The notes: generated by a model not told the origin, from the letters alone. Shown: positions 55,679 through 64,000, counted from the stretch's first letter. The stretch: 64,000 nucleotides of DNA from JBCBCP01 sp039817385 (GCA_039817385.1 JBCBVY010000005.1:124001-188000); one strand, 5' to 3'. Made by a program: numbers and translations.

Positions 55679-56041
55679 ATGAAGATTTCAGAAGTAGCTG
55701 AGCTGACCGGGCTGAACGTTTCAACGATACGCTTTTATGAGAAATCCGGACTCTGCCCGTTCATCCAACGCAGTGCAGACGGAAAGCGCAGATTTTCAAA
55801 GACGGATGCCGACTGGCTGGAGTTGCTGGCATCATTGCGCGCGACTGGAATGCCCATGTCTGAGATGCGCACATTCGCCGATTTGTATGCATCAGGCGAC
55901 GCAACACTCCCAAAGCGCAGGGCGGCGCTTCTAGCACACCGACAAAGCCTTGAGGCCCGACAAGCGGAATTGGATCGCTGCCGAACAATCCTCGACCGAA
56001 AACTGCAACGATACGATGAAATAATGAAGGATGAGACATGA
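55679..56041 (+). CDS. MerR family transcriptional regulator
   Basis: 120 residues. The MerR winged helix MKISEVAELTGLNVSTIRFY with EKSGLCPFIQRSADGKRRFS is followed by a dimerisation helix (LLAHRQSLEARQAELDRCRT). No cysteine-rich metal site or effector domain is seen, so it is a short type (about 120 residues) whose signal is unknown. Base composition is lower in GC than neighbours (52% on one 60-base line, 62% on another). The stop overlaps the SDR ATG (ATGA). A 19-bp-spacer promoter precedes it. Confidence 0.9.
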   Translation: MKISEVAELTGLNVSTIRFYEKSGLCPFIQRSADGKRRFSKTDADWLELLASLRATGMPMSEMRTFADLYASGDATLPKRRAALLAHRQSLEARQAELDRCRTILDRKLQRYDEIMKDET

Positions 56042-56637
56042 CGATAGTCGTCGTAGGCGCGGCTGGCGATATTGGGCAGGCCGCGTGCAAAGAACTTCAA
56101 CAGAGGCATGAAATCGTCACCGTCGGCCGCTCGACCGGAGATTTTCAGGTCGATGTGGGCGACCTGGATGCGGTGAAGTCGCTCTATGAAGAGATTGGCA
56201 CAATTGATGCCGTCGTTTCCTGCGCGGGCGATGCAACCTTCGCGTCCCTGTCAGAGATGAACCAAGAGAAGTTCATGGTCGGACTTACGCAGAAGGTGAT
56301 GGGACAGGTGAACCTGGTGCTCGCTGGGCTGGATATCATTTCCGATGGCGGTTCCTTCACACTGACAAGCGGCGTCCTCGACCGCGATCCAATTCGAATG
56401 GGAACAAATGCGGCAACCGCCAACGGAGCGCTGGCCGGCTTCGTCACAAGTGCGGCGATAGAGATGCCACGCGGGTTGAGAGTGAATGTCGTCAGTCCTG
56501 GAATGCTGGACGTCTCTGCGCCCCGCTACGGTGCTTGGTTTCACGGTCACAAACCTGTGCCTTCACATGACGTGGGCCTCGCATATGCAAAATGCGTTGA
56601 AGGCGCTCTGACTGGGCAAGTCGTGATCGTGGAATAA
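56038..56637 (+). CDS. Short-chain dehydrogenase/reductase-like protein
   Basis: 199 residues. A Rossmann start MTIVVVGAAGDIGQAACKEL with GRSTGDFQVDVGD and IDAVVSCAGDATFASLSEM; the body ends PRGLRVNVVSPGMLDVSAPR. The usual catalytic Tyr-x3-Lys is missing: the segment after TLTSGVLDRD reads MGTNAATANGALAGF. It may bind NAD(P) with altered or no oxidoreductase activity. Coupled to merR; GC about 50-58% on lines counted by hand. Substrate unknown. Confidence 0.85.
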   Translation: MTIVVVGAAGDIGQAACKELQQRHEIVTVGRSTGDFQVDVGDLDAVKSLYEEIGTIDAVVSCAGDATFASLSEMNQEKFMVGLTQKVMGQVNLVLAGLDIISDGGSFTLTSGVLDRDPIRMGTNAATANGALAGFVTSAAIEMPRGLRVNVVSPGMLDVSAPRYGAWFHGHKPVPSHDVGLAYAKCVEGALTGQVVIVE

Positions 56638-56708
56638 ACGGCCAGCCCACGAACCGGACCTTCGCGCAACCGCGCGAAATGGTGCTTAGTCCGCAAACTG
56701 GACCTGCG

Positions 56709-57728
56709 CTACCCCGCCGCGTACATCCCGTCATAGATCGGCTCGAGCGTGTTTGCCTCAAAAAGCGAGGACACCGACGTGCCATTCCAGATGTTCAGGA
56801 TGGCTTGCGCAAAGATCGGTGCGGTCGGCACGATGCGGATGTTCGGCGCGGATTTGATCGCATCGGTTGCGGCGATCGTGTCGGTGATCACCAGCGATTT
56901 CATCACGGAGCTTGTCACCCGCTCCACGGCGGGGCCGGACATGACCCCGTGCGAGATGTAGGAATGGACCTCTTTCGCACCGTTTTCGATCAGTATCTCG
57001 GCCGCCTTGCAAAGCGTGCCCGCGGTGTCGCACATGTCGTCCACGATCAGGCAGATCTTGTCTTTCACATCGCCGATCACGGTCATCTCGGCCACCTCAC
57101 CCGGCTTTTCGCGGCGTTTGTCCACAATGGACAGCGGCGCGTTCACCCGCTTGGCCAGCTCGCGCGCGCGGGCCACGCCACCCACGTCAGGCGAGACGAC
57201 CATCAGCTCGTCGAGCCGTCCGGCAAACTGCCCCCGAATGTCGAGCGCAAAGATCGGTGACGCATAGAGGTTGTCCACCGGAATGTCGAAGAAACCCTGG
57301 ATCTGGGCCGCGTGCAGGTCCATCGTCAGCACCCGCTCGATCCCTGCCTCGGTCAGCATGTTGGCCACCAGTTTGGCGGTGATCGGCGTGCGCGCCTTGG
57401 TGCGGCGGTCCTGCCGTGCATAGCCGAAATAGGGGATCACCGCCGTAATCCGCGCCGCCGACGACCGGCGCAGCGCATCGCACATGATCAAGAGTTCCAT
57501 TAGATTGTCATTGGCTGGGTTGGACGTGCTTTGCAGGATGAACATGTCTTCCCCGCGCACATTCTCGAACACCTCGACAAAAATCTCGCCATCGTTGAAC
57601 CGCTCCACCCGCGCATCCACAAGGCCCGTGTGCACCCCGCGGTGCAGTGTCATGCGGCGGGCAATCGCGTTTGCCAGTGCGGGGTTCGCATTGCCCGAGA
57701 TCAGCTTCGGTTCCTGGATTTGCGGCAT
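56709..57728 (-). CDS. prs: Ribose-phosphate pyrophosphokinase (PRPP synthase)
   Basis: 339 residues. Makes PRPP from ribose 5-phosphate and ATP for nucleotide, His and Trp synthesis. Seen: FNDGEIFVEVFENVRGEDMF, STSNPANDNLMELLIMCDAL, YFGYARQDRRTKARTPITAK (flexible loop) and the PRPP-binding motif LIVDDMCDTAGTL. Start ATG 57728 (MPQIQEPKLISG); upstream in-frame ATG lacks similarity. A little longer than the E. coli enzyme (315). Confidence 0.96.
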   Translation of the reverse strand: MPQIQEPKLISGNANPALANAIARRMTLHRGVHTGLVDARVERFNDGEIFVEVFENVRGEDMFILQSTSNPANDNLMELLIMCDALRRSSAARITAVIPYFGYARQDRRTKARTPITAKLVANMLTEAGIERVLTMDLHAAQIQGFFDIPVDNLYASPIFALDIRGQFAGRLDELMVVSPDVGGVARARELAKRVNAPLSIVDKRREKPGEVAEMTVIGDVKDKICLIVDDMCDTAGTLCKAAEILIENGAKEVHSYISHGVMSGPAVERVTSSVMKSLVITDTIAATDAIKSAPNIRIVPTAPIFAQAILNIWNGTSVSSLFEANTLEPIYDGMYAAG

Positions 57729-57823
57729 ATCGGTCCCCCCGGACGCGGCTGATATGTGACAGATTCGTGATGTTGACACCGCTTAACACGGCCTTACCGT
57801 CGCGCAAACGGAAGGAGCGCCCA

Positions 57824-58423
57824 ATGCCAGCGATCGACTACTATTTCGCCACACTGTCCCCCTATACCTACCTTGCAGGGATGCGGTTTGAGGACGTGGC
57901 GGCCAAGCATGGGCTGGACATTGTCTACAAGCCGCTCGACGTGCTGGCGCTCTTTGCGCGGACCGGGGGCACGGCGCCCAAGGACCGCCACATCAGCCGG
58001 ATCGAGTACCGCGCGCAGGAGCTGGTGCGGCAGGCGAACAAGGCCGGAATGCCCTTCAACCTCAAGCCCGCCCATTGGCCGACCAATGCGGCGCCGTCGT
58101 CCTACGCGATCATCGCCGCGCAGACCGCCGGGGGCGGCGATCTGGGCGGGCTGGTGCACGCGATCCTGCGCGCGGTCTGGGCGGAGGAGAAGGACATTGC
58201 CGAGGATACGGTGGTGCGCGCGTGCCTCGCGGAGGCCGGGTTTGATCCGTCGTTTGCCGATAGTGGCCTGCTCGCGGGGGCTGAGACCTATGCCGCTAAC
58301 CTCGAAGAGGCTGTCTCTGCTGGCGTCTTTGGCGCGCCGTTCTACGTCACCGCGAACGGAGAGCGGTTCTGGGGGCAGGACCGGATCGAGGATTTGGACC
58401 TGCATTTGTCTGCTAAGCTGTGA
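57824..58423 (+). CDS. 2-hydroxychromene-2-carboxylate isomerase
   Basis: 199 residues. DsbA-like/kappa-class GST fold: IDYYFATLSPYTYLAGMRFE at the N-terminus with the Ser-Pro of the active site, MPFNLKPAHWPTNAAPSSYA, and FGAPFYVTANGERFWGQDRI at the end. By family a glutathione-dependent isomerase of naphthalene-type catabolism, but close relatives act in general glutathione chemistry. ATG 57824 with GAAGGAG upstream; the stop overlaps the next gene (GTGA). Confidence 0.9.
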   Translation: MPAIDYYFATLSPYTYLAGMRFEDVAAKHGLDIVYKPLDVLALFARTGGTAPKDRHISRIEYRAQELVRQANKAGMPFNLKPAHWPTNAAPSSYAIIAAQTAGGGDLGGLVHAILRAVWAEEKDIAEDTVVRACLAEAGFDPSFADSGLLAGAETYAANLEEAVSAGVFGAPFYVTANGERFWGQDRIEDLDLHLSAKL

Positions 58424-59199
58424 ACATACACACACGGGATTTCGGCACCGGGGCACGCGATGTGCTGGCGGTGCATTGCACGCTTGGCACGTCCGGCGCG
58501 TGGCGCGGCGTGTCTGCGGCGCTGCCGGAGGCGACGTTTCACGCCTTTGACTTGCCGTGTCACGGGCGGTCGGATGATTGGGACGGGCAGGGCGATCTGC
58601 ACGATGTCGTCACCGCCGAGGCGCTGCGCCTTATGACGCAGCCGATGGACCTTGTTGGCCATTCGTTCGGCGCCACTGTGGCCTTGCGCCTTGGGGCGGA
58701 GCGCCCGGACCTTGTCCGCTCGATGGTGCTGATCGAGCCGGTCTTCTTCGCGCCTGTGTTCGTGGACTTCCCCGAAAAGGCCGCCGCCCACGCGGCGCGA
58801 AATGAAGCTTATGACGCGGCGATGGACGCAGGCGACATGATGGAGGCTGCGCGTGCCTTTAACCGCGGCTGGGGGGACGGCACCCGCTGGGACGCGATCC
58901 CACAGCAAATGCGCCAGTACATGGCCGACCGTATCCACTTTGTCCGCGCCAGCGCTCCGATGGTCATGCACGACCATCCCGGTCTGTTAGCCCGGGGGCT
59001 ACTGGAGGCGTGCACGGTGCCGACGCTGCTGCTCGAAGGCTCTCAGACGGACCCGATGATCCACCTCGCCGATACGGCCATCGCAAAGCGGTTGCAAAAC
59101 GCACGGGTGGAGCGGCTCGAGGGGCTCGGCCACATGGCGCCGATCACGGATCCGGAGCCGGTTGCGGCAGCGATCCAGAGGTTCTGGGCCGGTCTGTAG
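58420..59199 (+). CDS. Alpha/beta hydrolase
   Basis: 259 residues. LAVHCTLGTSGAWRGV replaces the usual HG oxyanion loop (HC), the nucleophile elbow is LVGHSFGATVAL, the acid is in LLLEGSQTDPM, and the catalytic His is in LEGLGHMAPI. Cytosolic esterase/hydrolase; substrate unknown. GTG start at 58420, coupled to the isomerase. Its TAG stop is inside a palindromic repeat shared with the convergent ltaE. Confidence 0.9.
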   Translation: MNIHTRDFGTGARDVLAVHCTLGTSGAWRGVSAALPEATFHAFDLPCHGRSDDWDGQGDLHDVVTAEALRLMTQPMDLVGHSFGATVALRLGAERPDLVRSMVLIEPVFFAPVFVDFPEKAAAHAARNEAYDAAMDAGDMMEAARAFNRGWGDGTRWDAIPQQMRQYMADRIHFVRASAPMVMHDHPGLLARGLLEACTVPTLLLEGSQTDPMIHLADTAIAKRLQNARVERLEGLGHMAPITDPEPVAAAIQRFWAGL

Positions 59200-59226
59200 G
59201 GTGGGGTTTCACCCCACCAGCCCCTA
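59196..59226. repeat. GTAGGGTGGGG palindrome spanning two convergent stop codons
   Basis: GTAGGGTGGGG (59196-59206), TTTCA, CCCCACC, and CCCCTAC. The left TAG is the alpha/beta hydrolase stop, and the right CTA (59224-59226) is the TAG stop of minus-strand ltaE. Confidence 0.75.
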
Positions 59227-60255
59227 CATCAGAGCTAAAAACGCATCCACGCCAGCCTCGCCCACCGACCAGTCACAGACCAGACGACAAGGCACAGCCT
59301 CATCCTCCGGCCCGTCCATATCGCCCATAACGTAGTAAACCGCACCGCCATCCAGCAGCTTGCGGTGCTGCGCGCGGGGCATCTCGGCAAAGATCATGTT
59401 TGCCTCCACCGGGTGCAGCAACCTCGCGCCGCGTTCCACCATCCCCGCGGCAAGCCGCGCCGCGCTCGCGTTCGACCGGGCCGCAAGGTCCAGCCAGAGG
59501 CCGTCTTGCAAATACCCCGCCATCTGGGCCGACAGGTAGCGATGTTTGGAAAACAGATGCGCGCCCCGCTTGCGGCGCAGTTCGAACTCCCACGCCTTTT
59601 CGGGGTCAAAGAAGATGACGGCCTCTACGCCCATACAGCCATTCTTGGTGCCGCCAAAGCTGACGAAATCCACGCCCGCCTTCCACGTCATCTCTGCCGC
59701 GGTGCAGCCCAGCGCCACCTGCGCATTGGCAAAGCGTGCGCCGTCCAGATGCACGGGCAGGCCGTGGTCCTGTGCCACCGCTGTCAGCGCCTTGATCTGC
59801 TCCAGCGCATAGACGCCGCCCCGCTCTGTCACTTGCGTGATCGACAGTGGCCCTTTCTGCGCGCCATGAACGCCCTTGACCCCCGTCGCCCGGGCCGCGG
59901 CGTGCAGCGCGCCTGGGTCGATCTTGTCGCTGCCGTGGATCAGTGTGAGCTTGGCCGCGCCGGAGTAGAACTCGGGCGCGTTGCACTCGTCCTCTTCGAT
60001 GTGGCTGATGGCGCTGCAAAAGATCGTCTGCCAGGGCTGGGTGTAGCAGGCCAGACCCAGCGCATTGGCCGCCGTGCCCGTGGCCACAAGGTAGACGGCG
60101 GCCTCCGGCGCTTCGAACACCTCGCGCAGCTTATCGCGCACCTCGTCCATGATCGGGTCCGCGCCGTAGGGCATCGCGTAGCCTTCGTTGCCCTGTGCGA
60201 TCCGCTGCATGATCTGCGGATGCACGGGGCCGGAATTGTCAGATGCGAAAAACAT
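59224..60255 (-). CDS. ltaE: Low-specificity L-threonine aldolase
   Basis: 343 residues. PLP enzyme cleaving threonine to glycine and acetaldehyde. FFASDNSGPVHPQIMQRIAQ at the start, SHIEEDECNAPEFYSGAAKL, HLDGARFANAQVALG, and Lys204 in FVSFGGTKNGCMGVEAV as the Schiff-base lysine. ATG 60255, 3 bases after ycgN, in an operon ribF-ycgN-ltaE. Confidence 0.94.
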   Translation of the reverse strand: MFFASDNSGPVHPQIMQRIAQGNEGYAMPYGADPIMDEVRDKLREVFEAPEAAVYLVATGTAANALGLACYTQPWQTIFCSAISHIEEDECNAPEFYSGAAKLTLIHGSDKIDPGALHAAARATGVKGVHGAQKGPLSITQVTERGGVYALEQIKALTAVAQDHGLPVHLDGARFANAQVALGCTAAEMTWKAGVDFVSFGGTKNGCMGVEAVIFFDPEKAWEFELRRKRGAHLFSKHRYLSAQMAGYLQDGLWLDLAARSNASAARLAAGMVERGARLLHPVEANMIFAEMPRAQHRKLLDGGAVYYVMGDMDGPEDEAVPCRLVCDWSVGEAGVDAFLALM

Positions 60256-60258
60256 GGC

Positions 60259-60735
60259 TCAGTCTCCCAATGGTTCTTCGATAATGTGCTGCTCCCAATC
60301 TTCCTCGGGCACATCGAATTCCGAATAGGTCGCGTCCTGCACCGACACGCCCGCGCGGTGCACGCTGGTCGGATCGCCCGTGATCAGCGGGTGCCACTCC
60401 GGCAACGGCTTGCCCTCCCACAGCAGCCGATAGGCGCAGGTCTGCGGCATCCAATAGGCGTGGCTGTCGATGTTGGAAGGCTTCAGGACGATGCAATCGG
60501 GCACAAACTGGTGGCGCGCCGCGTAATGCGTGCAGCGGCAGGTCGCGTCGTCCAGCAAGCGGCAGGCGATGTTGGTCAGCGCCACCTCGCCGGTGTCCGC
60601 ATCCTCCAGCTTGTTCAGGCAGCACTTGCCGCACCCATCGCAGAGCGCCTCCCACTCCCGCGGGGTCAAATCGGCGAGCCGCTTGCGCTCCCAATACCGC
60701 GGCGGCAGCCCCTTGGGCGCAATAAGGTCCGTCAC
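60259..60735 (-). CDS. YcgN family cysteine cluster protein
   Basis: 158 residues. CDGCGKCCLNKLEDADTGEV near the N-terminus, LLDDATCRCTHYAARHQFVP and PQTCAYRLLWEGKPLPEWHP give the conserved cysteines of UPF0260/YcgN, a likely metal-binding cluster. Function unknown. It overlaps ribF (ATGA). Confidence 0.93.
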   Translation of the reverse strand: MTDLIAPKGLPPRYWERKRLADLTPREWEALCDGCGKCCLNKLEDADTGEVALTNIACRLLDDATCRCTHYAARHQFVPDCIVLKPSNIDSHAYWMPQTCAYRLLWEGKPLPEWHPLITGDPTSVHRAGVSVQDATYSEFDVPEEDWEQHIIEEPLGD

Positions 60736-61664
60736 AGGGCCGCCAGAACGGCCCGGGCCGCGGCGCTGTCGGCGTCCATCTGCGTGATCAGCGCGTCGAG
60801 GCTGTCGAACTTTTCCTCGCCCCGCAAATGGGCGACCAGCCCAACAGACAGCTGCGCGCCATAAAGATCGCCGGTGAAATCAAACAGGAATGTCTCCAGA
60901 TTAGGCCGGTTTTCCCCGAACATGGGCCGCACCCCCATCGACGCGACCCCGTGATAGGCGCCTGCATGTGGGCCATCCAGCACATCAACCAGAACGGCAT
61001 ACACCCCAAATGCCGGCGGGTGCAGCCCGTCGATCGACATGTTGGCGGTGGGATAGCCAAGGGTGCGCCCCCGCTGCTCCCCGCCGATCACGGGGCCTTC
61101 AATCCGGTGCCAATGGCCCAGCATGTCCGCCGCGCGGCGGGGGTCCCCTTCGGCCAGCGCAGCACGGATCGCGGTGGAGGACACCGTGGCGCCGGTGTCC
61201 TGCAACAGGGGCGCGATGGTCACGCCAAAGCCCATCTGCGCACCAAAGTCCTGCAAAGCGGCCGCTGTGCCCGCCCGCGCCTTGCCAAAACAGAAATCGG
61301 CGCCCACGACAACATGGCTTAGGCCCAGCCCATCCGCGATGACGCGGCGGGCGAAGTCTTCGGGGCTCAGCCCCGCAAGCCCCGCATTAAACGGCAGCTC
61401 GAACAGAGTCTCGACCCCCAGCTTCGTCAGACGACTGGCCCGCGCATCGGAATTCATCAGGCGAAACGGCGGCGCATCCGGGGCGAAATAGCTGCGCGGG
61501 TGCGGCTCAAAGGTCACGATGCCCAAAGGCGCATCCGGAGCGGCGCTCCGGGCCAGCTCAATGACCGAGCGATGGCCCAGATGCACGCCGTCGAAATTGC
61601 CGATGGCGGCGGTGGCTCCGCGCGCCTCTGGCCCGACAAATTCGTAATCCCGAATGATCCGCAT
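60732..61664 (-). CDS. ribF: Bifunctional riboflavin kinase/FAD synthetase
   Basis: 310 residues. An N-terminal FMN adenylyltransferase with AIGNFDGVHLGHRSVIELAR and FCFGKARAGTAAAL, and a C-terminal riboflavin kinase with RGRTLGYPTANMSIDGLHPP and GVASMGVRPMFGENRPNLET. It makes FMN and then FAD. ATG 61664. First of three overlapped genes. Confidence 0.95.
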   Translation of the reverse strand: MRIIRDYEFVGPEARGATAAIGNFDGVHLGHRSVIELARSAAPDAPLGIVTFEPHPRSYFAPDAPPFRLMNSDARASRLTKLGVETLFELPFNAGLAGLSPEDFARRVIADGLGLSHVVVGADFCFGKARAGTAAALQDFGAQMGFGVTIAPLLQDTGATVSSTAIRAALAEGDPRRAADMLGHWHRIEGPVIGGEQRGRTLGYPTANMSIDGLHPPAFGVYAVLVDVLDGPHAGAYHGVASMGVRPMFGENRPNLETFLFDFTGDLYGAQLSVGLVAHLRGEEKFDSLDALITQMDADSAAARAVLAAL

Positions 61665-61704
61665 GGGCTTTGCCTAGCCGCCCCGAAAAGAGCACGCAAG
61701 CCAC

Positions 61705-61750
61705 CTTCTTTGGGTTTCAAATATCCCGGGGGTTTGGGGGCAGCGCCCCC
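61705..61750 (+). repeat. Dispersed repeat, CTTCTTTGGG copy 2
   Basis: 27 bases identical to 48644-48670, then a hairpin GGGGGC-AGC-GCCCCC (61736-61750). It lies in the ribF leader region between ribF and the MaoC gene. Confidence 0.85.
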
Positions 61751-61753
61751 ATG

Positions 61754-61774
61754 AGATTATTCGCAGAATAATCT
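61754..61774. repeat. AT-rich hairpin before ribF
   Basis: AGATTATTC-GCA-GAATAATCT, perfect 9-base arms, followed by TGGCC. Akin to the hairpin at 14012. Confidence 0.65.
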
Positions 61775-61788
61775 TGGCCGCGGGCGGA

Positions 61789-62232
61789 TCAGTCGAGCTT
61801 GCGGGACGGCGCCAGCACCGTGGCCTCGCCGATCAGCACCTTCTTGCCGTCCACCGCGCAGTGGCAATCAAGCTTCACGCGGCGCTTGGCAAAGTCGATG
61901 TCGATCACCTTGACCTCGGCATAGACCATGTCGCCGGGGCGCACGGGCGCGAGGAACTTCAGCGACTGGCCCATGTAGACCGTACCGTGACCCGGCAGCT
62001 GCTCGCCAATCACGGCAGAGATCAGCCCCGCGGTCAGCATCCCGTGGGCAATGCGCCCGGCAAAAATCGTATCGCGGGCGTAGTCATCATCGAGGTGCAC
62101 CGGGTTTCGGTCGGTGGAGACCTGCGCGAACATCTCGATGTCTTCATCGGTCACGACTTTGCGCAGGTGGCGGGACATGCCCATCTCAATGTCTTCGATG
62201 CAGATCGTGCCGCGGGGCAGATTGTCGAGCAT
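61789..62232 (-). CDS. MaoC family dehydratase
   Basis: 147 residues. Hot-dog fold hydratase. VSTDRNPVHLDDDYARDTIF carries the hydratase-2 Asp and His, and GRIAHGMLTAGLISAVIGEQ the following motif; it ends with the MaoC beta strands. Probably an (R)-specific enoyl-CoA hydratase; with phaAB in the window a polyhydroxyalkanoate link is possible. I chose the ATG at 62232 (MLDNLPRG) because GGAG lies 8 bases upstream; ATG 62238 and GTG 62241 are alternatives. Confidence 0.88.
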   Translation of the reverse strand: MLDNLPRGTICIEDIEMGMSRHLRKVVTDEDIEMFAQVSTDRNPVHLDDDYARDTIFAGRIAHGMLTAGLISAVIGEQLPGHGTVYMGQSLKFLAPVRPGDMVYAEVKVIDIDFAKRRVKLDCHCAVDGKKVLIGEATVLAPSRKLD

Positions 62233-62360
62233 GTCCATCACTCCGGGTAACTTTTGAAACGCTGCTTGTGTCGGTTGCGCAACTTAATTGCTTTGCGCGC
62301 GCAGAAAGGCAAGCAAAATCTGGGGCTGCGACAGAATGGAGCGACCGTCTTGTTCTTTGC

Positions 62361-63236
62361 TTAGCGCAAGAAACCGATGGAATAGGTCGGCTGCACGTGC
62401 TGCTTGGCCAGATACGCCGCCAACGCCTCCGCATCGGGCTGGGTGTCCGTGCGCGTCTCTGCCGCGGCCAGCCCGCCGGTGATGAAGAGCGAATCGATGT
62501 CTTCGCCCACCGCGCCCTGCACATCCGTCAGGATGCCATCGCCGATGGCGAGGATGCGCGCGGCCTCCGGCACCGGCCCAAGCTCCGCCAGCCGCCGCCG
62601 CGCGAGGTCGTAGATCGGCGGGTGCGGTTTGCCGAAATAGAGGCTGGTGCCGCCCATATCGGTATACATCTGCGCCACCGCGCCCGCGCACCATTCGCGC
62701 ACCTCGCCCCGGTCCACGACGATGTCGGGGTTTGCGCAGAGCAATTTGAGGCCCTTTTGCTTGGCATAAAGCAGCTGCGGGCGCAGGTCGGCGGGGTCGG
62801 CCATCGGATCGAACGGGCCGGTGCAGACGATGCCCTCGGCGTCCTCAAGCGGGACGCGGGTGATGTCCACCGGGGTCTCGATCACGTTGATGGGATCGAA
62901 AAACCGCGCATCGCGCCCGTCTTCGCCGATGAAAAAGACCTTCGCGCCCACCGCGCCGGAATACATCGCCGCACGGGCGCTGTCGCCGGAAGTTGTGATC
63001 GTGTCCCACGCGTCCTCCGGCACACCGAACTCGGCGATCTGCGCCTGCACATCTGCCCGGGGGCGGGGTGAGTTCGTGAGAAGCACAACCGTGCCGCCGG
63101 CTGCGCGGTAGGCTTGCAAGGCGGCGACGGCCTCGGGATAGGCCGTCACCCCGTTATGCACGCAGCCCCACAGGTCCACCAGCAGGGCGTCGTAATGGTC
63201 CGAGACCTCGGACAGCTGCGCGATGATCTCGGACAT
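62361..63236 (-). CDS. TIGR01459 family HAD-type hydrolase
   Basis: 291 residues. Class IIA HAD phosphatase. Motif I is DALLVDLWGCVHNGV, where the usual second Asp of DxD is Trp (DLWG), typical of TIGR01459; motif II is VVLLTNSPRPR, then FGKPHPPIYDLA and ILAIGDGILTDVQGA, the final acidic motif. Substrate unknown. ATG 63236, 7 bases after the pyrophosphatase stop, so probably one transcript. Confidence 0.92.
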   Translation of the reverse strand: MSEIIAQLSEVSDHYDALLVDLWGCVHNGVTAYPEAVAALQAYRAAGGTVVLLTNSPRPRADVQAQIAEFGVPEDAWDTITTSGDSARAAMYSGAVGAKVFFIGEDGRDARFFDPINVIETPVDITRVPLEDAEGIVCTGPFDPMADPADLRPQLLYAKQKGLKLLCANPDIVVDRGEVREWCAGAVAQMYTDMGGTSLYFGKPHPPIYDLARRRLAELGPVPEAARILAIGDGILTDVQGAVGEDIDSLFITGGLAAAETRTDTQPDAEALAAYLAKQHVQPTYSIGFLR

Positions 63237-63243
63237 GAGGGTA

Positions 63244-64000
63244 TCAGACCTTGAGGTTGGGGATGATCTGCTTTTTGCGGCTCATCACACCCGGCAGGAC
63301 CACGGTGTCGCTGGTGACTTTCGCGTCAAAGCTCTTTTCCGCGACGCCTTTCACCCGGTCATTGGGGATCAGCATCGTCGCTTCTTCGTTGAGGATATCG
63401 ACGACGAACAGCAGCACCTCATCCGCGCCGTCTTCCTTCGCCACATCGACCATCGCGGCCATCAGGCTATCCTTGCGGTCCAGCACCAGCTTAGGCGCGG
63501 TGGTCTCCAGAACGGAGACGCGGAACTGGGTGCCGTCGACCTCGTATTCCTTGGAATCCATGCGCAGCAATTCCGCATCGGAGAAGGCAGAGACGTCGGA
63601 TTTGGCCTCGAACATCTCGGCCGCGTAGGCGGCGATGTCGACGCCAAGGTCTTTGGCCAGATCGTGGGCGATGGCCGTGTCTTCCTGCGTGGTGGTGGGG
63701 GAGCGGAACTCCAGCGTGTCCGAAAGGATGCAGGACAGCATCGCGCCCTTCACGCCCTCGGGCATCTGGGCCATGTCTTTGCCGATCATCTTCCACATGA
63801 TCGTAGCTGTACACGCCAGCGGCTCGATCCGGATGTCGATGGGGCCCGCGGTTTCCAGCCCGCCGACCAGCTTGTGGTGGTCGATGATGGCGCGGATGTC
63901 GGCGTCGTTGATCGCCTCGGGCAGCTCGGCGGGGTTGTTGGTGTCCACGATCACGACCGGCTGGTCTGCCTCGACGCCTTCGATGATCCGCGGCTTGTCC
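63244..64000 (-). CDS. ppaC: Manganese-dependent inorganic pyrophosphatase, 5' end outside the window
   Basis: About 251 residues of the C-terminal part; the frame stays open to the right edge. DTNNPAELPEAI, then AIIDHHKLVGGLETAGPIDI (DHH motif with metal-binding Asp and two His) and ILSDTLEFRSPTTTQEDTAI identify the DHH-family PPase; the C-terminal domain (SVLETTAPKLVLDRKDSLMA and PGVMSRKKQIIPNL) has the SRKKQ substrate-binding signature. It hydrolyses pyrophosphate. The N-terminal metal site is beyond the window. Confidence 0.93.
   Translation of the reverse strand, partial: DKPRIIEGVEADQPVVIVDTNNPAELPEAINDADIRAIIDHHKLVGGLETAGPIDIRIEPLACTATIMWKMIGKDMAQMPEGVKGAMLSCILSDTLEFRSPTTTQEDTAIAHDLAKDLGVDIAAYAAEMFEAKSDVSAFSDAELLRMDSKEYEVDGTQFRVSVLETTAPKLVLDRKDSLMAAMVDVAKEDGADEVLLFVVDILNEEATMLIPNDRVKGVAEKSFDAKVTSDTVVLPGVMSRKKQIIPNLKV

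Overview
The window looks like chromosomal DNA of a Rhodobacteraceae (Roseobacter-group) alphaproteobacterium. Pointers are the high GC content, a split ATP synthase cluster (atpH-A-G-D-C without the F0 genes), a free-standing 44-residue aa3-type cytochrome oxidase subunit IV, a DmdC-type acyl-CoA dehydrogenase, phaA/phaB, ETF-ubiquinone oxidoreductase, and small families typical of the group (DUF6173, DUF2125, DUF465, YcgN cysteine cluster, TIGR01459 HAD hydrolase). I saw no rRNA, tRNA, insertion sequence, prophage or CRISPR array. No gap between genes exceeds 300 bases. The content is mostly housekeeping plus dispersed small repeats.

Layout. 1-4.1 kb: end of an RND adaptor and its permease. 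4.2-10.1 kb: DsbD-like secreted protein, YqgE, threonylcarbamoyl-AMP synthase, DmdC-like dehydrogenase with an overlapping metallo-beta-lactamase-fold hydrolase, DUF6173. 10.2-13.1 kb: sulfotransferase, cox subunit IV, a lipoprotein, AzlCD exporter. 13.1-17.2 kb: molybdenum cofactor / formate dehydrogenase maturation operon (fdhD-mobA-mobB-moeA), with moeA fused to an N-terminal DUF429-like domain. 17.3-21.5 kb: membrane protein, greA, a SoxR/VOC divergent pair around a near-perfect SoxR box, ETF-QO. 21.6-26.4 kb: TPR protein, ispE, polyprenyl diphosphate synthase, DUF2007, methyltransferase, DUF465. 26.4-31.6 kb: LysR regulator and divergent 38-residue ORF ending in a 27-bp tandem repeat, phaB and phaA, EAL protein, rpsD. 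31.7-37.4 kb: MFS transporter, hisC-tyrA-extensin-like operon, DUF2125, gamma-glutamylcyclotransferase. 37.4-44.5 kb: a MotAB/TolQR-like stator pair with a long repeat-rich coiled coil, M23 peptidase and clpA. 44.7-49.6 kb: a three-GAF nucleotide cyclase gene broken by two in-frame stops, gloB, methyltransferase, class II aldolase. 49.9-55.1 kb: atpHAG-[80-residue coiled coil]-atpDC. 55.2-58.4 kb: H-type lectin protein, a lower-GC merR-SDR pair with a 19-bp-spacer promoter, prs, HCCA isomerase. 58.4-64 kb: alpha/beta hydrolase, then a minus-strand run of Mn pyrophosphatase, HAD, MaoC, ribF, ycgN and ltaE.

The best leads are: the cyclase with two in-frame stops; the DUF429-MoeA fusion; the extra coiled-coil ORF inside the atp operon; the stator-like pair; the repeat families whose arms supply stop codons or coding tails; and the SoxR and MerR operators. 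I do not see a convincing new defence or mobile system.
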